Shown: positions 35,476 to 44,219 of the stretch, piece by piece
Numbering within the stretch: position 1 is the first letter of the stretch
Layout of the letters: each line of letters starts with the position of its first letter
NCBI GenBank assembly: GCA_026391455.1
Contig: JAPLEH010000056.1
Span: 1-64,000 of the forward strand
From: Bacteroidota bacterium
GTDB taxonomy: Bacteria; Bacteroidota; Bacteroidia; Chitinophagales; Chitinophagaceae
Length of the DNA: 64,000 nt
Reading direction: 5' to 3'
Made by a program: the position numbers and the translations under genes
Notes under the pieces: generated by a model
Told to the model about the DNA's origin: nothing
What the model saw: the letters and a program-made list of their open reading frames with translations, nothing else
The model's database searches: none

Positions 35476-36780
35476 ATGCGATTTCCCGTTTTGGTTACAG
35501 TTTCCCTGCTAATAAATATGACCGCCTATTCACAAACGGAAGTAATAAAGCTTAAAGAGAAAGTAGCTGTAGCTGCAGATAAAATCGAACCCCGTTGCAT
35601 TGCCTGGCGAAGGGATTTTCATGAACACCCCGAACTGGGAAACCGGGAAACGCGCACAGCAGGTATCATTGCTGCACACTTGAAAAACCTGGGCCTGGAA
35701 GTAAAGGAAGGTGTGGCCAAAACGGGGGTTGTGGCTTTATTAAAAGGAACTAAGCCGGGACCTTGTATCGCCTTGCGGGCAGATATTGACGGGCTACCAG
35801 TAATAGAACGGGTGAGCATACCCTTTGCTTCCAAACAACACGCTATCTATAACGGTCAGGACGTAGGCGTGATGCATGCCTGCGGACACGATTCACATAC
35901 GGCCATGTTGATGAGTGTGGCGGAAATTTTATCCGGAATGAAAAATGAATTAAAGGGTACAATTAAATTCATATTCCAACCGGCAGAAGAAGGCCCACCC
36001 GCCGGCGAAGAAGGCGGGGCCCCTTTAATGGTAAAAGAAGGGGTAATGGAAAACCCCAAAGTGGATGTGATATTCGGTTTACATATTGAGTCGGATATTC
36101 CGGTGGGGCATATTGAATATAAACCGGGTGCCTTTATGGCCTCGTCCGATTGGTTTCATATTGCAGTAAAAGGTAAAGGGAGTCATGGATCACAACCCTG
36201 GAAAGGAATCGACCCCATTCAGGTATCTGCACAGATCATCGAAGGATTGCAATCCATCGTAAGCCGCCAGTCAGAACTGACCAAAGCACCCGTAGTGATA
36301 ACGGTTGGAAAAATACAGGGCGGCGTACGAAATAATATCATACCAGAAGAATGTATCATGGATGGTACCATCCGCACCCTGGACAATGCCATGCAACTGG
36401 AAGTACATGAAAAAATAAAACAAATGGCGACCCATATAGCTGAAGCATCCGGCGCCAGGGCTGAAGTTTCCATCGATACCAAAACGCTGGTAACCTATAA
36501 TACTCCCGAGCTGGTACAAAAAATGATTCCCTCTCTGGTTACCGCCGCGGGTGCCACCAATGTTAAGGAACGCGAATGGGTAACGGGCGCAGAAGATTTT
36601 TCCTACTATGGAACAAAAGCTCCTTCTTTCTTTTTTTACCTCGGAGGTATGCCCGCCAATCAGGATCCAAAAACTGCGCCCCCACACCATACCGCTGATT
36701 TCTTTATTGATGAAAGCGGCATGAAAACAGGGGTAAAAGCATTTTGCCACCTCGTACTGGACTATATGCAGACGAAATAA
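35476..36780 (+). CDS. secreted M20-family amidohydrolase / peptidase
   Basis: The 434-residue protein has a signal peptide (ending TAYSQ) and the M20D fold. RRDFHEHPELGNRE is followed by the metal site MHACGHDSHTAML, the catalytic-Glu block QPAEEGPPAGEEGGA, and a late WVTGAEDFSYY and HHTADFFIDE. Family members hydrolyse N-acyl amino acids or related amides such as hippurate or IAA-amino acid conjugates, with a dinuclear metal centre. The signal peptide points to the periplasm. A serine hydrolase gene begins 8 bp after the stop, so the two probably form one transcript. Confidence 0.93.
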   Translation: MRFPVLVTVSLLINMTAYSQTEVIKLKEKVAVAADKIEPRCIAWRRDFHEHPELGNRETRTAGIIAAHLKNLGLEVKEGVAKTGVVALLKGTKPGPCIALRADIDGLPVIERVSIPFASKQHAIYNGQDVGVMHACGHDSHTAMLMSVAEILSGMKNELKGTIKFIFQPAEEGPPAGEEGGAPLMVKEGVMENPKVDVIFGLHIESDIPVGHIEYKPGAFMASSDWFHIAVKGKGSHGSQPWKGIDPIQVSAQIIEGLQSIVSRQSELTKAPVVITVGKIQGGVRNNIIPEECIMDGTIRTLDNAMQLEVHEKIKQMATHIAEASGARAEVSIDTKTLVTYNTPELVQKMIPSLVTAAGATNVKEREWVTGAEDFSYYGTKAPSFFFYLGGMPANQDPKTAPPHHTADFFIDESGMKTGVKAFCHLVLDYMQTK

Positions 36781-36788
36781 TTTTACCA

Positions 36789-37658
36789 ATGAAAAAAACG
36801 CTTTTCCTACTTCTTGTTGCGCTTATCTGCATCAATGCTACTGCCCAGAAAACCGACAAACGTCTGGAAGGAATGATACGCGAAGCCGTAGCCGGATATA
36901 AAGGCGATATAGGTATCTATGTGAAGAACCTGCGCACTGGTAAAACAGTACAGCTTAATGCTGATACCCTCTTCCCCACAGCCAGTATTGTAAAAGTGCC
37001 GATATTGGTAGGCATCATGAGCAAAATACAACGGGGTGAACTGCAATATGACTCCACGCTCATATATAAAGATTCGTTGCTCTATGAAGGATCGGATATA
37101 TTGGGTTCTTTTAAAAACAATGAACGCATTGCACTGAAGAAAGTACTAATGCTGATGTTTACCACCAGCGACAACACCGCCAGCCTCTGGCTCCAAAGTC
37201 TGGCAGGTACCGGCACGCGCATCAACCAGCTAATGGATAGTATCGGCCTTACACATACCAGGGTAAATTCCCGCACACCAGGAAGGGAAGCCAATCGCAG
37301 CAAGTATGGTTGGGGACAAACCACCCCTGCTGAAATGGGCCTTCTCTTTGAGAAAATATATCGCTACCAGCTCTTCTCGTCTACAGCGAGTGAACGCATG
37401 CTGCGCTGCCTCGGCCGCAATTACTGGGACCAGGAAGAAGCGATCTCCGTCATTCCTCCCACCATCGAAGTGTTCAGCAAAAATGGTTGTGTGAATGCCT
37501 CCCGCAGCGAAGCCCTGATCGTGAATGCGCCGAAGAACCCGTACGTGTTTTGCATCTTTACGAAAAACAATACAGACACCAGTTGGGGCTATGACAATGA
37601 GGCGTGGGCAATGGCGCGTAAAATTTCACAAATCCTCTGGGCCTACTACAGAAAGTAG
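36789..37658 (+). CDS. class A beta-lactamase-like serine hydrolase, atypical active site
   Basis: The ~289-residue protein has a signal peptide (ending NATAQ). It shows the SxxK motif as S66-I-V-K69 and SDN as residues 127-129. The third motif reads KNG (VFSKNGCVN) in place of KTG/KSG. The usual Glu166-containing ExxLN segment is not evident; the omega-loop region reads RTPGREANRSKYGWGQTTP. The fold is therefore that of class A beta-lactamases, but deacylation may be impaired and beta-lactam resistance should not be assumed. A peptidoglycan or peptide amidase role is possible. It follows the M20 gene at 8 bp, and a repeat array begins at its stop codon. Confidence 0.85.
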   Translation: MKKTLFLLLVALICINATAQKTDKRLEGMIREAVAGYKGDIGIYVKNLRTGKTVQLNADTLFPTASIVKVPILVGIMSKIQRGELQYDSTLIYKDSLLYEGSDILGSFKNNERIALKKVLMLMFTTSDNTASLWLQSLAGTGTRINQLMDSIGLTHTRVNSRTPGREANRSKYGWGQTTPAEMGLLFEKIYRYQLFSSTASERMLRCLGRNYWDQEEAISVIPPTIEVFSKNGCVNASRSEALIVNAPKNPYVFCIFTKNNTDTSWGYDNEAWAMARKISQILWAYYRK

Positions 37659-37948
37659 CCACAGATGAACACAGATGGACACGGATAAATACAGATTGCC
37701 TGCCTTTCGTCAGGGGTTAGCCGCAGATGAACACAGATCAACACAAATAAATACAGATTGCCTCCGGCAAGGGTTTGGCCACAGATGAACACGAATACAC
37801 ACAAATAAATACAGCTAAAAGCTGTATTCCTCCCAAAACTCCTTTTCTCTGCGTGAAAAATTCGCCTGCGGCGAGTACTTGTGACACAGCCTGTCCCGCC
37901 TCAGCGGGAGATGAACACAGATGGACACGGATAAATACAGATAAATAA
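37658..37948 (+). repeat. four direct copies of the decamer-built repeat
   Basis: Copies of about 40 bp start near 37658, 37720, 37778 and 37907. Each holds four phased decamers of consensus ACACAGATNN, beginning CCACAGATGA (the last copy lacks its first bases). Spacers are unequal, and some contain small hairpins such as CCCGC/GCGGG near 37895-37910 and AATACAGCT/AGCTGTATT near 37807-37827. The same family bounds the GxxExxY unit at 19.8-20.5 kb. The copies lie in a convergent gap. Confidence 0.88.
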
Positions 37949-37968
37949 CCATGGCGAATTGTATTCAA

Positions 37969-37988
37969 CCTGCCTGCCGGCAGGCAGG
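37969..37988. repeat. 20-bp perfect palindrome
   Basis: CCTGCCTGCC at 37969-37978 is followed directly by its reverse complement at 37979-37988, with no loop. It lies between the decamer repeats and the 9-bp tandem array. It is not followed by a T run. Confidence 0.9.
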
Positions 37989-38078
37989 CCTATGAAACCT
38001 ATGGAACCTATGCAACTTCTTGAACCTATGGAACCTCTTGAACCTATGAAACCTATGCAACTTCTTGAACCTATGGAA
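37989..38078 (+). repeat. 9-bp tandem repeat, about ten units
   Basis: Units vary around AACCTATGG (AACCTATGA, AACCTATGC, AACTTCTTG, AACCTCTTG). A higher-order order of units recurs after about 45 bp. The frame is open and would encode a Met/Pro/Glu/Leu-rich peptide, but there is no sign of a gene. Such arrays can change length by slippage. Confidence 0.88.
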
Positions 38079-38128
38079 TTTCCTACCGGAGACAAGACCC
38101 CTTTTTCAAAAAATCACGTTAGAAGAAC

Positions 38129-40249
38129 TTACTTAAACAACTGATACACCACCCAACTCATCAGATACGCGAGCGCGGTCATATAGAGCAATTGAATGGC
38201 CGGCCACTTCCAGCTCTTGGTCTCGCGGCGCACCACGGCCAGCGTGCTCATACACTGCATAGCAAATACATAAAATATCATTAATGAAAGGCCGCTCGCC
38301 AGGTTGAATACCGGTGTGCCATCGGGTCGTACGGCCGCTTTCATTTTATCTTTCAGCAACAGGCTGTTCTCATCCTCCGCACCCACGCTGTACAAGGTGG
38401 CCATCGTACCTACAAATACTTCCCTTGCCGCAAATGAAGTGATAAGGGCAATCCCGATTTTCCAGTCGTACCCCAGTGGCTCGATGATGGGTTCAATCGA
38501 TTTGCCCATAATACCCGCATAGGAATTTTCAAGTTTTTCAGTACGATAGGCATTATCCAGGTACGCGGTGTCTGCACCGGGTGCGGCTTTTAGCTGTTCA
38601 TATTTTGCCGAAATGGTCTGTATCTTATTACCGGGACCAAAAGATGACAGCCCCCACAATATCAGACTGATTACCATAATGACCTTGCCTGCATCGAATA
38701 TAAATATGCGTGCCTTATTGATCATGGTGGGGAAAATATTATTCCAACGCGGAGAGCGGTAACTGGGCAATTCCAAAATGAAAAAACTTTTCTCATTGAT
38801 ATGAATGAACAATTTGGCCACGTATGATACAATGAGCGCCATTACGAGTCCGAGCAGGTAAAGCCCCATCATCACCAGGCCCTGTACACCAAGGAACCCG
38901 AGAAGATATGTTTTAGGTATCACCAGGCTAATGAGTATCGTATAGACCGGAAGCCGGGCCGAGCAACTCATCAACGGTGTGATTAAAATAGTGAGCAAAC
39001 GCTCCTTGCGGTTTTCAATATTGCGCGCACTCATAATGGCCGGTACCGCACAGGCAAATCCGCTGATCATCGGCATCACACTCTTACCATTGAGCCCCAC
39101 ATTCCGCATTAGCCGGTCTGATAGAAAACTGATTCGGGCCATATATCCCGTGTCTTCCAGCAAGGTAATGAGGCCAAATAGTATCATGATCTGGGGCACA
39201 AAGACCAATATGCCACTCAGCCCGGCCACCACCCCATTAATGAGCAAGTCCGTCCACCGGTTGTCGGGCAAAATATTGGAAAGCTGCCCACTAATAAATG
39301 CAAAGAACATCTCGATCCAATCCATCGGAAATTGGGCGAGCCAGAACACACTTTGAAATAACATAAACAGCACCCCCAGCAAAATCACATATCCCCATAC
39401 CCGGTGCAGCAACAAATTATCCAGTCGCTCAGTAAATAGTTTTTTCTGGAGCGGGTCCGGTTCACTCACCGCCTGCTGCATGATCTGCCGGATACGGCTG
39501 TAGCGCTGAAGTATCTCTTCGGCCTGTGTCTTTGTGGGATTGAAATTATATTTTTCTTCCGTCTGTTCTATGAATTGTTGGTCTGAAGTACTCAGCAAAA
39601 AAGATTCATGATTGATCAGATAATGGATAGCGGTATAATCGCTCAACTGCGAAAACCGCCCCTTCACCTCCTCTATGGCATCCGTGGCCAATGCTTTATT
39701 ATCGATAAAATCACGAAGCGGTACCGAATAGGCGTTCTGCGCCGTGTATTCAATCGCCTTTTTTAATTGGATAATACCCTTGTTCTTTCGGGGGTTAACG
39801 GCCACTACGGGTACACCCAGCTCTCTTTCCAAAGCGGGAATATCGATCTTGATACCTTTTTTGGCCGCCAGGTCCATCATAGTAAGGGCGATCACCACAG
39901 GTTGTTTCAGGTCGATGATCTGCGAACAAAAGAGCAGGTTTCGCTTGAGATTATTGGCGTCCGCCACGGCCACAATAACATCGGCCCGGATATCTGCATC
40001 CTGATTCAGCAGCACTTTATACGTCACCCATTCGTCGAGCCGCTTAGGATAAAGGCTGTAACTGCCGGGCAAATCAATGATCTCGGCCTGTAAAGTGGGA
40101 GAAATAGCGGTAGTGCCGGATTTCTTATCTACCGTAACACCGGGAAAATTACCCACCTGCTGGTTCAACCCCGTAAGGCAATTGAAAATGGAGCTTTTCC
40201 CGCTATTGGGATTACCCACCAGGGCGATATGTAATTTTTTATTGCTCAC
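38129..40249 (-). CDS. feoB: ferrous iron transporter B
   Basis: FeoB imports Fe2+ across the inner membrane, regulated by an N-terminal G domain. G1 GNPNSGKSS, G2 Thr in PGVTVDKKSG, G3 DLPGSYSLYP, and G4-like TMMD are visible, followed by a helical domain and about eight membrane helices with the Gate motifs (CAVPAIMSARNIENRKERLLTILITPLMSCSARLP region). From the GTG at 40249 it has about 706 residues; an upstream TTG (40300) would add an unlikely tail. FeoA is encoded 4.6 kb away on the other strand. The gene is convergent with the repeat-filled gap at 37.7-38.1 kb. Confidence 0.97.
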   Translation of the reverse strand: MSNKKLHIALVGNPNSGKSSIFNCLTGLNQQVGNFPGVTVDKKSGTTAISPTLQAEIIDLPGSYSLYPKRLDEWVTYKVLLNQDADIRADVIVAVADANNLKRNLLFCSQIIDLKQPVVIALTMMDLAAKKGIKIDIPALERELGVPVVAVNPRKNKGIIQLKKAIEYTAQNAYSVPLRDFIDNKALATDAIEEVKGRFSQLSDYTAIHYLINHESFLLSTSDQQFIEQTEEKYNFNPTKTQAEEILQRYSRIRQIMQQAVSEPDPLQKKLFTERLDNLLLHRVWGYVILLGVLFMLFQSVFWLAQFPMDWIEMFFAFISGQLSNILPDNRWTDLLINGVVAGLSGILVFVPQIMILFGLITLLEDTGYMARISFLSDRLMRNVGLNGKSVMPMISGFACAVPAIMSARNIENRKERLLTILITPLMSCSARLPVYTILISLVIPKTYLLGFLGVQGLVMMGLYLLGLVMALIVSYVAKLFIHINEKSFFILELPSYRSPRWNNIFPTMINKARIFIFDAGKVIMVISLILWGLSSFGPGNKIQTISAKYEQLKAAPGADTAYLDNAYRTEKLENSYAGIMGKSIEPIIEPLGYDWKIGIALITSFAAREVFVGTMATLYSVGAEDENSLLLKDKMKAAVRPDGTPVFNLASGLSLMIFYVFAMQCMSTLAVVRRETKSWKWPAIQLLYMTALAYLMSWVVYQLFK

Positions 40250-40417
40250 GCAAATAGGTCTTTTCCAGCAGTGTACGCAAAAGTAGAATGAGCCGGTCAA
40301 ACGTCCTTACGAAATACGGTTTTTGGATGCCGGATGCGGAAAAGGATAAAATTTTACAATAAATAATGAACATGATTTACAATGTCAGATACCTTTGCTC
40401 GTCAATAACCGGAATAT

Positions 40418-42097
40418 ATGCGCGCAACTTTTACGAAACTGTCACTGATACTGCTGGTATTGGTATCCTGCAATCCCACATCCAAACTGGTAACCACACA
40501 GGACCCCACCACCGGCAATCTAAAAAAACATATTGAGTTTCTGGCTGATGATAAGCTGGAAGGCCGGCGTACCGGAACCAAAGGAGAGGAGTTGGCCCGT
40601 GAATATATTAAAGAACAATTTGAAGCGATCGGCCTCACGCCCAAAGGCACCGGTTCATTTCCGCAGGCTTTCACCGTGAATGAAGGCAAAACCATGCAGG
40701 ATGGTACCCTTTTACAAATCAACGGCACGGAGCTGGAAAAAGGCAAAGACTATTTTTGTTTTCCCTATTCCCCCAATGTGAGCATGGAAGCCATGCCGGC
40801 CATTGCCGTGCCGGAAACCGATATGCCCTGGTTTACCGACCTGAAAGAAATACTGGAAGAGAATAAGAGCAACCCGCATTTTGATCTGGCAGAAGCGATA
40901 CGCAGCAATGCAAAAAAAGCGGCTAAACAGGGTGCTACGGCATTGTTTTATTACAATAGTTCTGCGATCGATGATAAATTAACTTTTGATCCCAAAGACC
41001 GGTCGGAACAATCGCCCATTCCGGTAGTATATATAAAGAAAGACGCAGCGGCCAGCTATCTGTCCGATAAAACAGCCAGCCTGAAGCTGAAATTGACTAT
41101 CCGTATCGGTGAAAAGAAGCGTACCGGCTTTAATGTGGTAGGCTATATTGATAACAATGCGCCAACCACCGTAATACTGGGAGCCCATTTCGATCACCTG
41201 GGTTATGGAGAAGATGGCAATTCGCGCCATGCCAGTCATGATCCGGCTATACATAACGGTGCCGATGATAATGCAAGCGGAACAGCAGCCCTGATCGAAC
41301 TCGCAAGAAAACTAAAGACGTCGAAAGCCACCCATAATAATTATTTGTTCATTGCTTTTTCAGGAGAGGAACTTGGTTTATATGGATCCAAACATTTTAC
41401 TGAAAACCCTACCATTGATCTGAAGAGCGTGAACTATATGATCAATATGGATATGGTAGGCCGGCTGAGCGATAGCAGCAAAGTAATTACCATTGGCGGA
41501 TATGGCACTTCTCCCGAATGGAGCAAGAATATAACACCGGAGTACTTTGTAAAAAACAATGCCGATAAAAAAACGGCGCCCGACCTGGTGATCCGTTTCG
41601 ATAGCAGTGGAACCGGCCCCAGCGATCACACATCCTTCTACCGGAAGGATATACCGGTATTATTTTACTTTACAGGGCTACACAGCGATTATCATAAACC
41701 CACTGATGACGCAGACCGCATTAATTATAATGGAGAGACCGTGATCGTTGGACATATTTTAAAATTAGTGGAATCACTGGATGGCACTCCTAAACTGGCA
41801 TTTACCAAAACCAGGGAAGCACAAACCACCACGTCTGCCCGCTTCTCCGTATCCATGGGCATTATGCCGGATTATACCTTTTCGGGGAATGGGGTGAGGG
41901 CCGATGGCGTAAGCGAAGGCAAACCCGCACAAAAAGCCGGATTGAAAGCGGGAGATATTGTATTACAGATCGGCGACTTCACCATTTCATCCCTCGAAAG
42001 CTATATGCAAACACTGGGCAAGATGAAAAAAGGAGATAAAGTAAAAGTGAAGTATAAGAGAGGGGAAGCGGTGCTGGAAACGATGGTAGAGTTCTAA
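40418..42097 (+). CDS. M28-family zinc peptidase lipoprotein with PDZ domain
   Basis: The 559-residue protein has a lipoprotein signal peptide (lipobox LVSC, Cys 18). An M28 catalytic domain has zinc ligands in GAHFDHLG, NGADDNASG, FSGEELGLYGS, NMDMVGRL and a late GPSDHTSFY. A protease-associated-like insert lies between the N-terminal helix and the zinc sites. A C-terminal PDZ domain follows (VSEGKPAQKAGLKAGDIVLQIGDF). It probably cleaves peptides or N-terminal residues in the periplasm or at the cell surface. A perfect -7 element TACCTTTG lies at 40390-40397. The gene stands alone. Confidence 0.93.
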   Translation: MRATFTKLSLILLVLVSCNPTSKLVTTQDPTTGNLKKHIEFLADDKLEGRRTGTKGEELAREYIKEQFEAIGLTPKGTGSFPQAFTVNEGKTMQDGTLLQINGTELEKGKDYFCFPYSPNVSMEAMPAIAVPETDMPWFTDLKEILEENKSNPHFDLAEAIRSNAKKAAKQGATALFYYNSSAIDDKLTFDPKDRSEQSPIPVVYIKKDAAASYLSDKTASLKLKLTIRIGEKKRTGFNVVGYIDNNAPTTVILGAHFDHLGYGEDGNSRHASHDPAIHNGADDNASGTAALIELARKLKTSKATHNNYLFIAFSGEELGLYGSKHFTENPTIDLKSVNYMINMDMVGRLSDSSKVITIGGYGTSPEWSKNITPEYFVKNNADKKTAPDLVIRFDSSGTGPSDHTSFYRKDIPVLFYFTGLHSDYHKPTDDADRINYNGETVIVGHILKLVESLDGTPKLAFTKTREAQTTTSARFSVSMGIMPDYTFSGNGVRADGVSEGKPAQKAGLKAGDIVLQIGDFTISSLESYMQTLGKMKKGDKVKVKYKRGEAVLETMVEF

Positions 42098-42290
42098 ACA
42101 AGCTTCGAGCTATGAGCCGCGAGCTACGAGCTTTTAACAGCCAGCAATTAGCGGATTGTATTTCACCTTCAACTCCCAAACGCTATTTACCCCGTGGAGT
42201 TTGAAAAAAATTGATATATGAGCTACGAGCAGTAAACAGCTAAGCGTAAACTGATAATTGCCAACTGATAACTGCTAAATGCTAACTCTG
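42098..42290. repeat. intergenic repeat remnants with repeated words
   Basis: The stretch contains repeated words such as GAGCTACGAGC (two copies, near 42119 and 42221) and a string of AACTGATAA/CTGCTAA variants near 42249-42285. They look like degenerate repeats of the kind common in this phylum. No ORF or stable single hairpin is clear. Confidence 0.5.
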
Positions 42291-42335
42291 AATTGCACAC
42301 TCTCCCGGTTAGTTGTACCTTAGAATAGAATTCTT

Positions 42336-42785
42336 ATGGCAGAACGGAACATGAAACTGGTACTGGATACAAAGGAACTTACCGATGAGTTCTTTTCGGA
42401 TACGCATCTGATCGGCATTATGGCCCCGGTAAAAGATTACCAGTTTTGCTGGCACCTCAATACCAATATCGGCCTCGATTTCCGCATGAACAATGATATT
42501 GAGATCAAGCTCATTAAGAAAAGAAGGAATTATTTCTTTTCGGTGTATGAATACAATGAGCCGGCGCGCTTTCTCTCCCATTATGTGTACAACAATCAAT
42601 TTGACGGAGAATATTTATTGCCCGAATTCAAGCACCTGGATTTTTTGTGGCTGATGAAGGGCGATGAAGTCTCGGATAGTTCCTTGCAGGAAACGATACA
42701 GACCATACGGAGTATTGCCAGTGTGCAGTTGGTGGTGGAGTTGACGAATGAGAAAATAAAAAACAAAGAACATTTAGTTTTTTAA
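42336..42785 (+). CDS. IPExxxVDY family protein
   Basis: The 149-residue soluble protein belongs to the small Bacteroidota family named for IPExxxVDY; the equivalent here reads IMAPVKDYQFCWHLN (positions ~28-42). It continues with the conserved pattern FSVYEYNE and FLWLMKGD near residue 105. Function is unknown, and members are often found near central metabolic genes. An in-frame ATG at 42336 gives MAERNMKLVL. A possible promoter (TTG 42293-42295, TACCTTAG 42316-42323) lies just before it. Confidence 0.85.
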   Translation: MAERNMKLVLDTKELTDEFFSDTHLIGIMAPVKDYQFCWHLNTNIGLDFRMNNDIEIKLIKKRRNYFFSVYEYNEPARFLSHYVYNNQFDGEYLLPEFKHLDFLWLMKGDEVSDSSLQETIQTIRSIASVQLVVELTNEKIKNKEHLVF

Positions 42786-42813
42786 AACTAAATACGTCAT
42801 TCAATGGATTTTT

Positions 42814-42839
42814 ACTTTTTTGTCTTGACACAAAAAAGT
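42814..42839. terminator. hairpin with A/T arms, bidirectional terminator-like
   Basis: ACTTTTTTGT at 42814-42823 pairs exactly with 42830-42839 around a 6-base loop CTTGAC. The stem is A/T-rich and weak, so terminator activity is uncertain. It lies just before a large imperfect palindrome and may be part of one repeat element. Confidence 0.55.
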
Positions 42840-42851
42840 AACAAAAAAAGT

Positions 42852-43011
42852 CAAGGCTTTGGAAAAATGACTAAAAATTTAGTCCAGCGTCCGAACCCGG
42901 CGAACTCGCCGCAAGGTATATAATAGAACAAAAAACCTGCTGGCTCAAACAGCGCCGGCTTCTATGGACGCAGCACTAAATTTTCTTAACGTCATTTTTC
43001 CAAGGCCCTTG
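42852..43011. repeat. 160-bp imperfect palindromic repeat element
   Basis: The left arm (42852-42892) matches the reverse complement of the right arm (42965-43011) over about 40 bp, with small indels. Shared blocks are CAAGG, TTGGAAAAATGAC, AAAATTTAGT and GCGTCC. The centre contains a second hairpin (CGGCG/CGCCG near 42897-42912). The element could be a non-coding RNA hairpin, MITE-like or REP-like unit. It ends about 40 bp before phhB. Confidence 0.75.
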
Positions 43012-43053
43012 TTGAGCTAAAACCAAAGGAAAACCCAGAATAAAAAGAAAAAT

Positions 43054-43287
43054 ATGTGGATAGAAGAAAACAATAAATTGTACCGGAAATTTAAGTTCAA
43101 CAATTTCAGTGAGGCCTTTGCTTTTATGACCCGGGTGGCGATAGAGGCGGAGAAGATGGATCATCATCCGTTGTGGACCAATGTATATAATACGGTGGAG
43201 ATCTGGCTGAGTACCCATGATGCGGGTGATGTGGTAACGGAGAAAGACCATAAACTGGCCGCTGCCATTGATGCCTTATCTAAATAA
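43054..43287 (+). CDS. phhB: 4a-hydroxytetrahydrobiopterin dehydratase (PCD/DCoH)
   Basis: The 77-residue protein has the pterin dehydratase signature: [24 protein letters not shown], with the catalytic His pair. It regenerates the pterin cofactor by removing water from the 4a-hydroxy form. Phenylalanine hydroxylase is not seen in this window. It is slightly shorter than many homologues but complete in its core. The gene starts after a large palindromic element and lies 5 bp before the CtlX-type hydrolase gene. Confidence 0.95.
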   Translation: MWIEENNKLYRKFKFNNFSEAFAFMTRVAIEAEKMDHHPLWTNVYNTVEIWLSTHDAGDVVTEKDHKLAAAIDALSK

Positions 43288-43292
43288 TATCC

Positions 43293-44219
43293 GTGCCCAT
43301 TGCTTCCACCATATTAATGATCCGGCCTGCTTCGTTTGGGTATAATGAAGAAACAGCGGTAAACAATTATTTTCAAAGCACTACCCGGCTGGATAAAAAT
43401 ACGCTGCAGGAAAAAGCACTGGCCGAGTTTGACAACATGGTGGAAATATTGCGCAGCCATGCAATAGATGTGTGGGTAATCGAAGACAGTCCCTATCCCG
43501 CCAAGCCCGATGCAATATTTCCCAATAACTGGATCAGTACTTCGCCGGAAGGAATCGTATCTGTATTTCCCATGTATGCACCCAGCCGAAGATTGGAAAA
43601 AAGAGAGGATATATTACAGCAGATCAAAGAAAAATTTACCGTAACAGCTATACAGGATTGGAGTGAATACGAAGTAGAAGGCCGCTTTCTCGAAGGCACC
43701 GGCAGTATGGTGATCGATCATGAAAATAAAATGATCTATGCCGGTATGTCGGAGCGCACCAGTCTGTCGGTGTTGGAAAAATATGCCGGCACCAATGGGT
43801 TTCAGGCCATCGTATTCCTGGCGACTGATAAAAACGGAATGCCCGTTTACCATACCAATGTGGTGATGGCCCTGGGCGATGCGTTTTGTGTGCTATGCGA
43901 AGAGTCTATTGAAGAAGAATGGGAGCTGATCGCCATCCGGCAGTTGCTGGAATCCACACAACATAGTATCATCTCCATTACCCGGGAACAGATGCATGCC
44001 TTTGCCGGTAATATGCTGCAGGTACAAAATACCAGCGGAGAAAAATTCATTGTACTAAGCCAGACAGCTTTTTCTTCCCTCCGCAAAGAACAACGGGATC
44101 AGTTGGAAGCCTATGGCAAATTACTGGTAATGGATATACCCGTGATCGAGCAGGTGGAAGGTGGGAGTGTAAGGTGTATGATGGCGGAAGTGTTTTTGAA
44201 AAAATCAGCACAACATTAA
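43293..44219 (+). CDS. ctlX: amidinotransferase-fold hydrolase, CtlX-like
   Basis: The 308-residue protein has the arginine deiminase / amidinotransferase core. MIRPASFGYNEETAVNNYFQ is followed by DAIFPNNWIST, EGRFLEGTGSMVIDHENK and YHTNVVMALGDAF. The likely catalytic Cys lies in GGSVRCMMAEVF. This arrangement fits the citrulline-utilisation hydrolase CtlX group, which is proposed to hydrolyse citrulline to ornithine. It lies 5 bp after phhB. Its stop overlaps the stop of the convergent Roco gene by 4 bp. Substrate assignment rests on family similarity only. Confidence 0.85.
   Translation: MPIASTILMIRPASFGYNEETAVNNYFQSTTRLDKNTLQEKALAEFDNMVEILRSHAIDVWVIEDSPYPAKPDAIFPNNWISTSPEGIVSVFPMYAPSRRLEKREDILQQIKEKFTVTAIQDWSEYEVEGRFLEGTGSMVIDHENKMIYAGMSERTSLSVLEKYAGTNGFQAIVFLATDKNGMPVYHTNVVMALGDAFCVLCEESIEEEWELIAIRQLLESTQHSIISITREQMHAFAGNMLQVQNTSGEKFIVLSQTAFSSLRKEQRDQLEAYGKLLVMDIPVIEQVEGGSVRCMMAEVFLKKSAQH

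Noticed and set aside
37658-37948. CRISPR-like array of four repeats
   Set aside because: Spacers are unequal (about 20, 18 and 90 bp), the repeats are imperfect and 10-bp periodic, the same family occurs as inverted ends elsewhere, and no cas gene is in the window.
37957-38144. ORF encoding a Met/Pro/Glu/Leu repeat peptide
   Set aside because: It arises from the 9-bp tandem repeat, which keeps any frame open; no start context or homology supports a gene.
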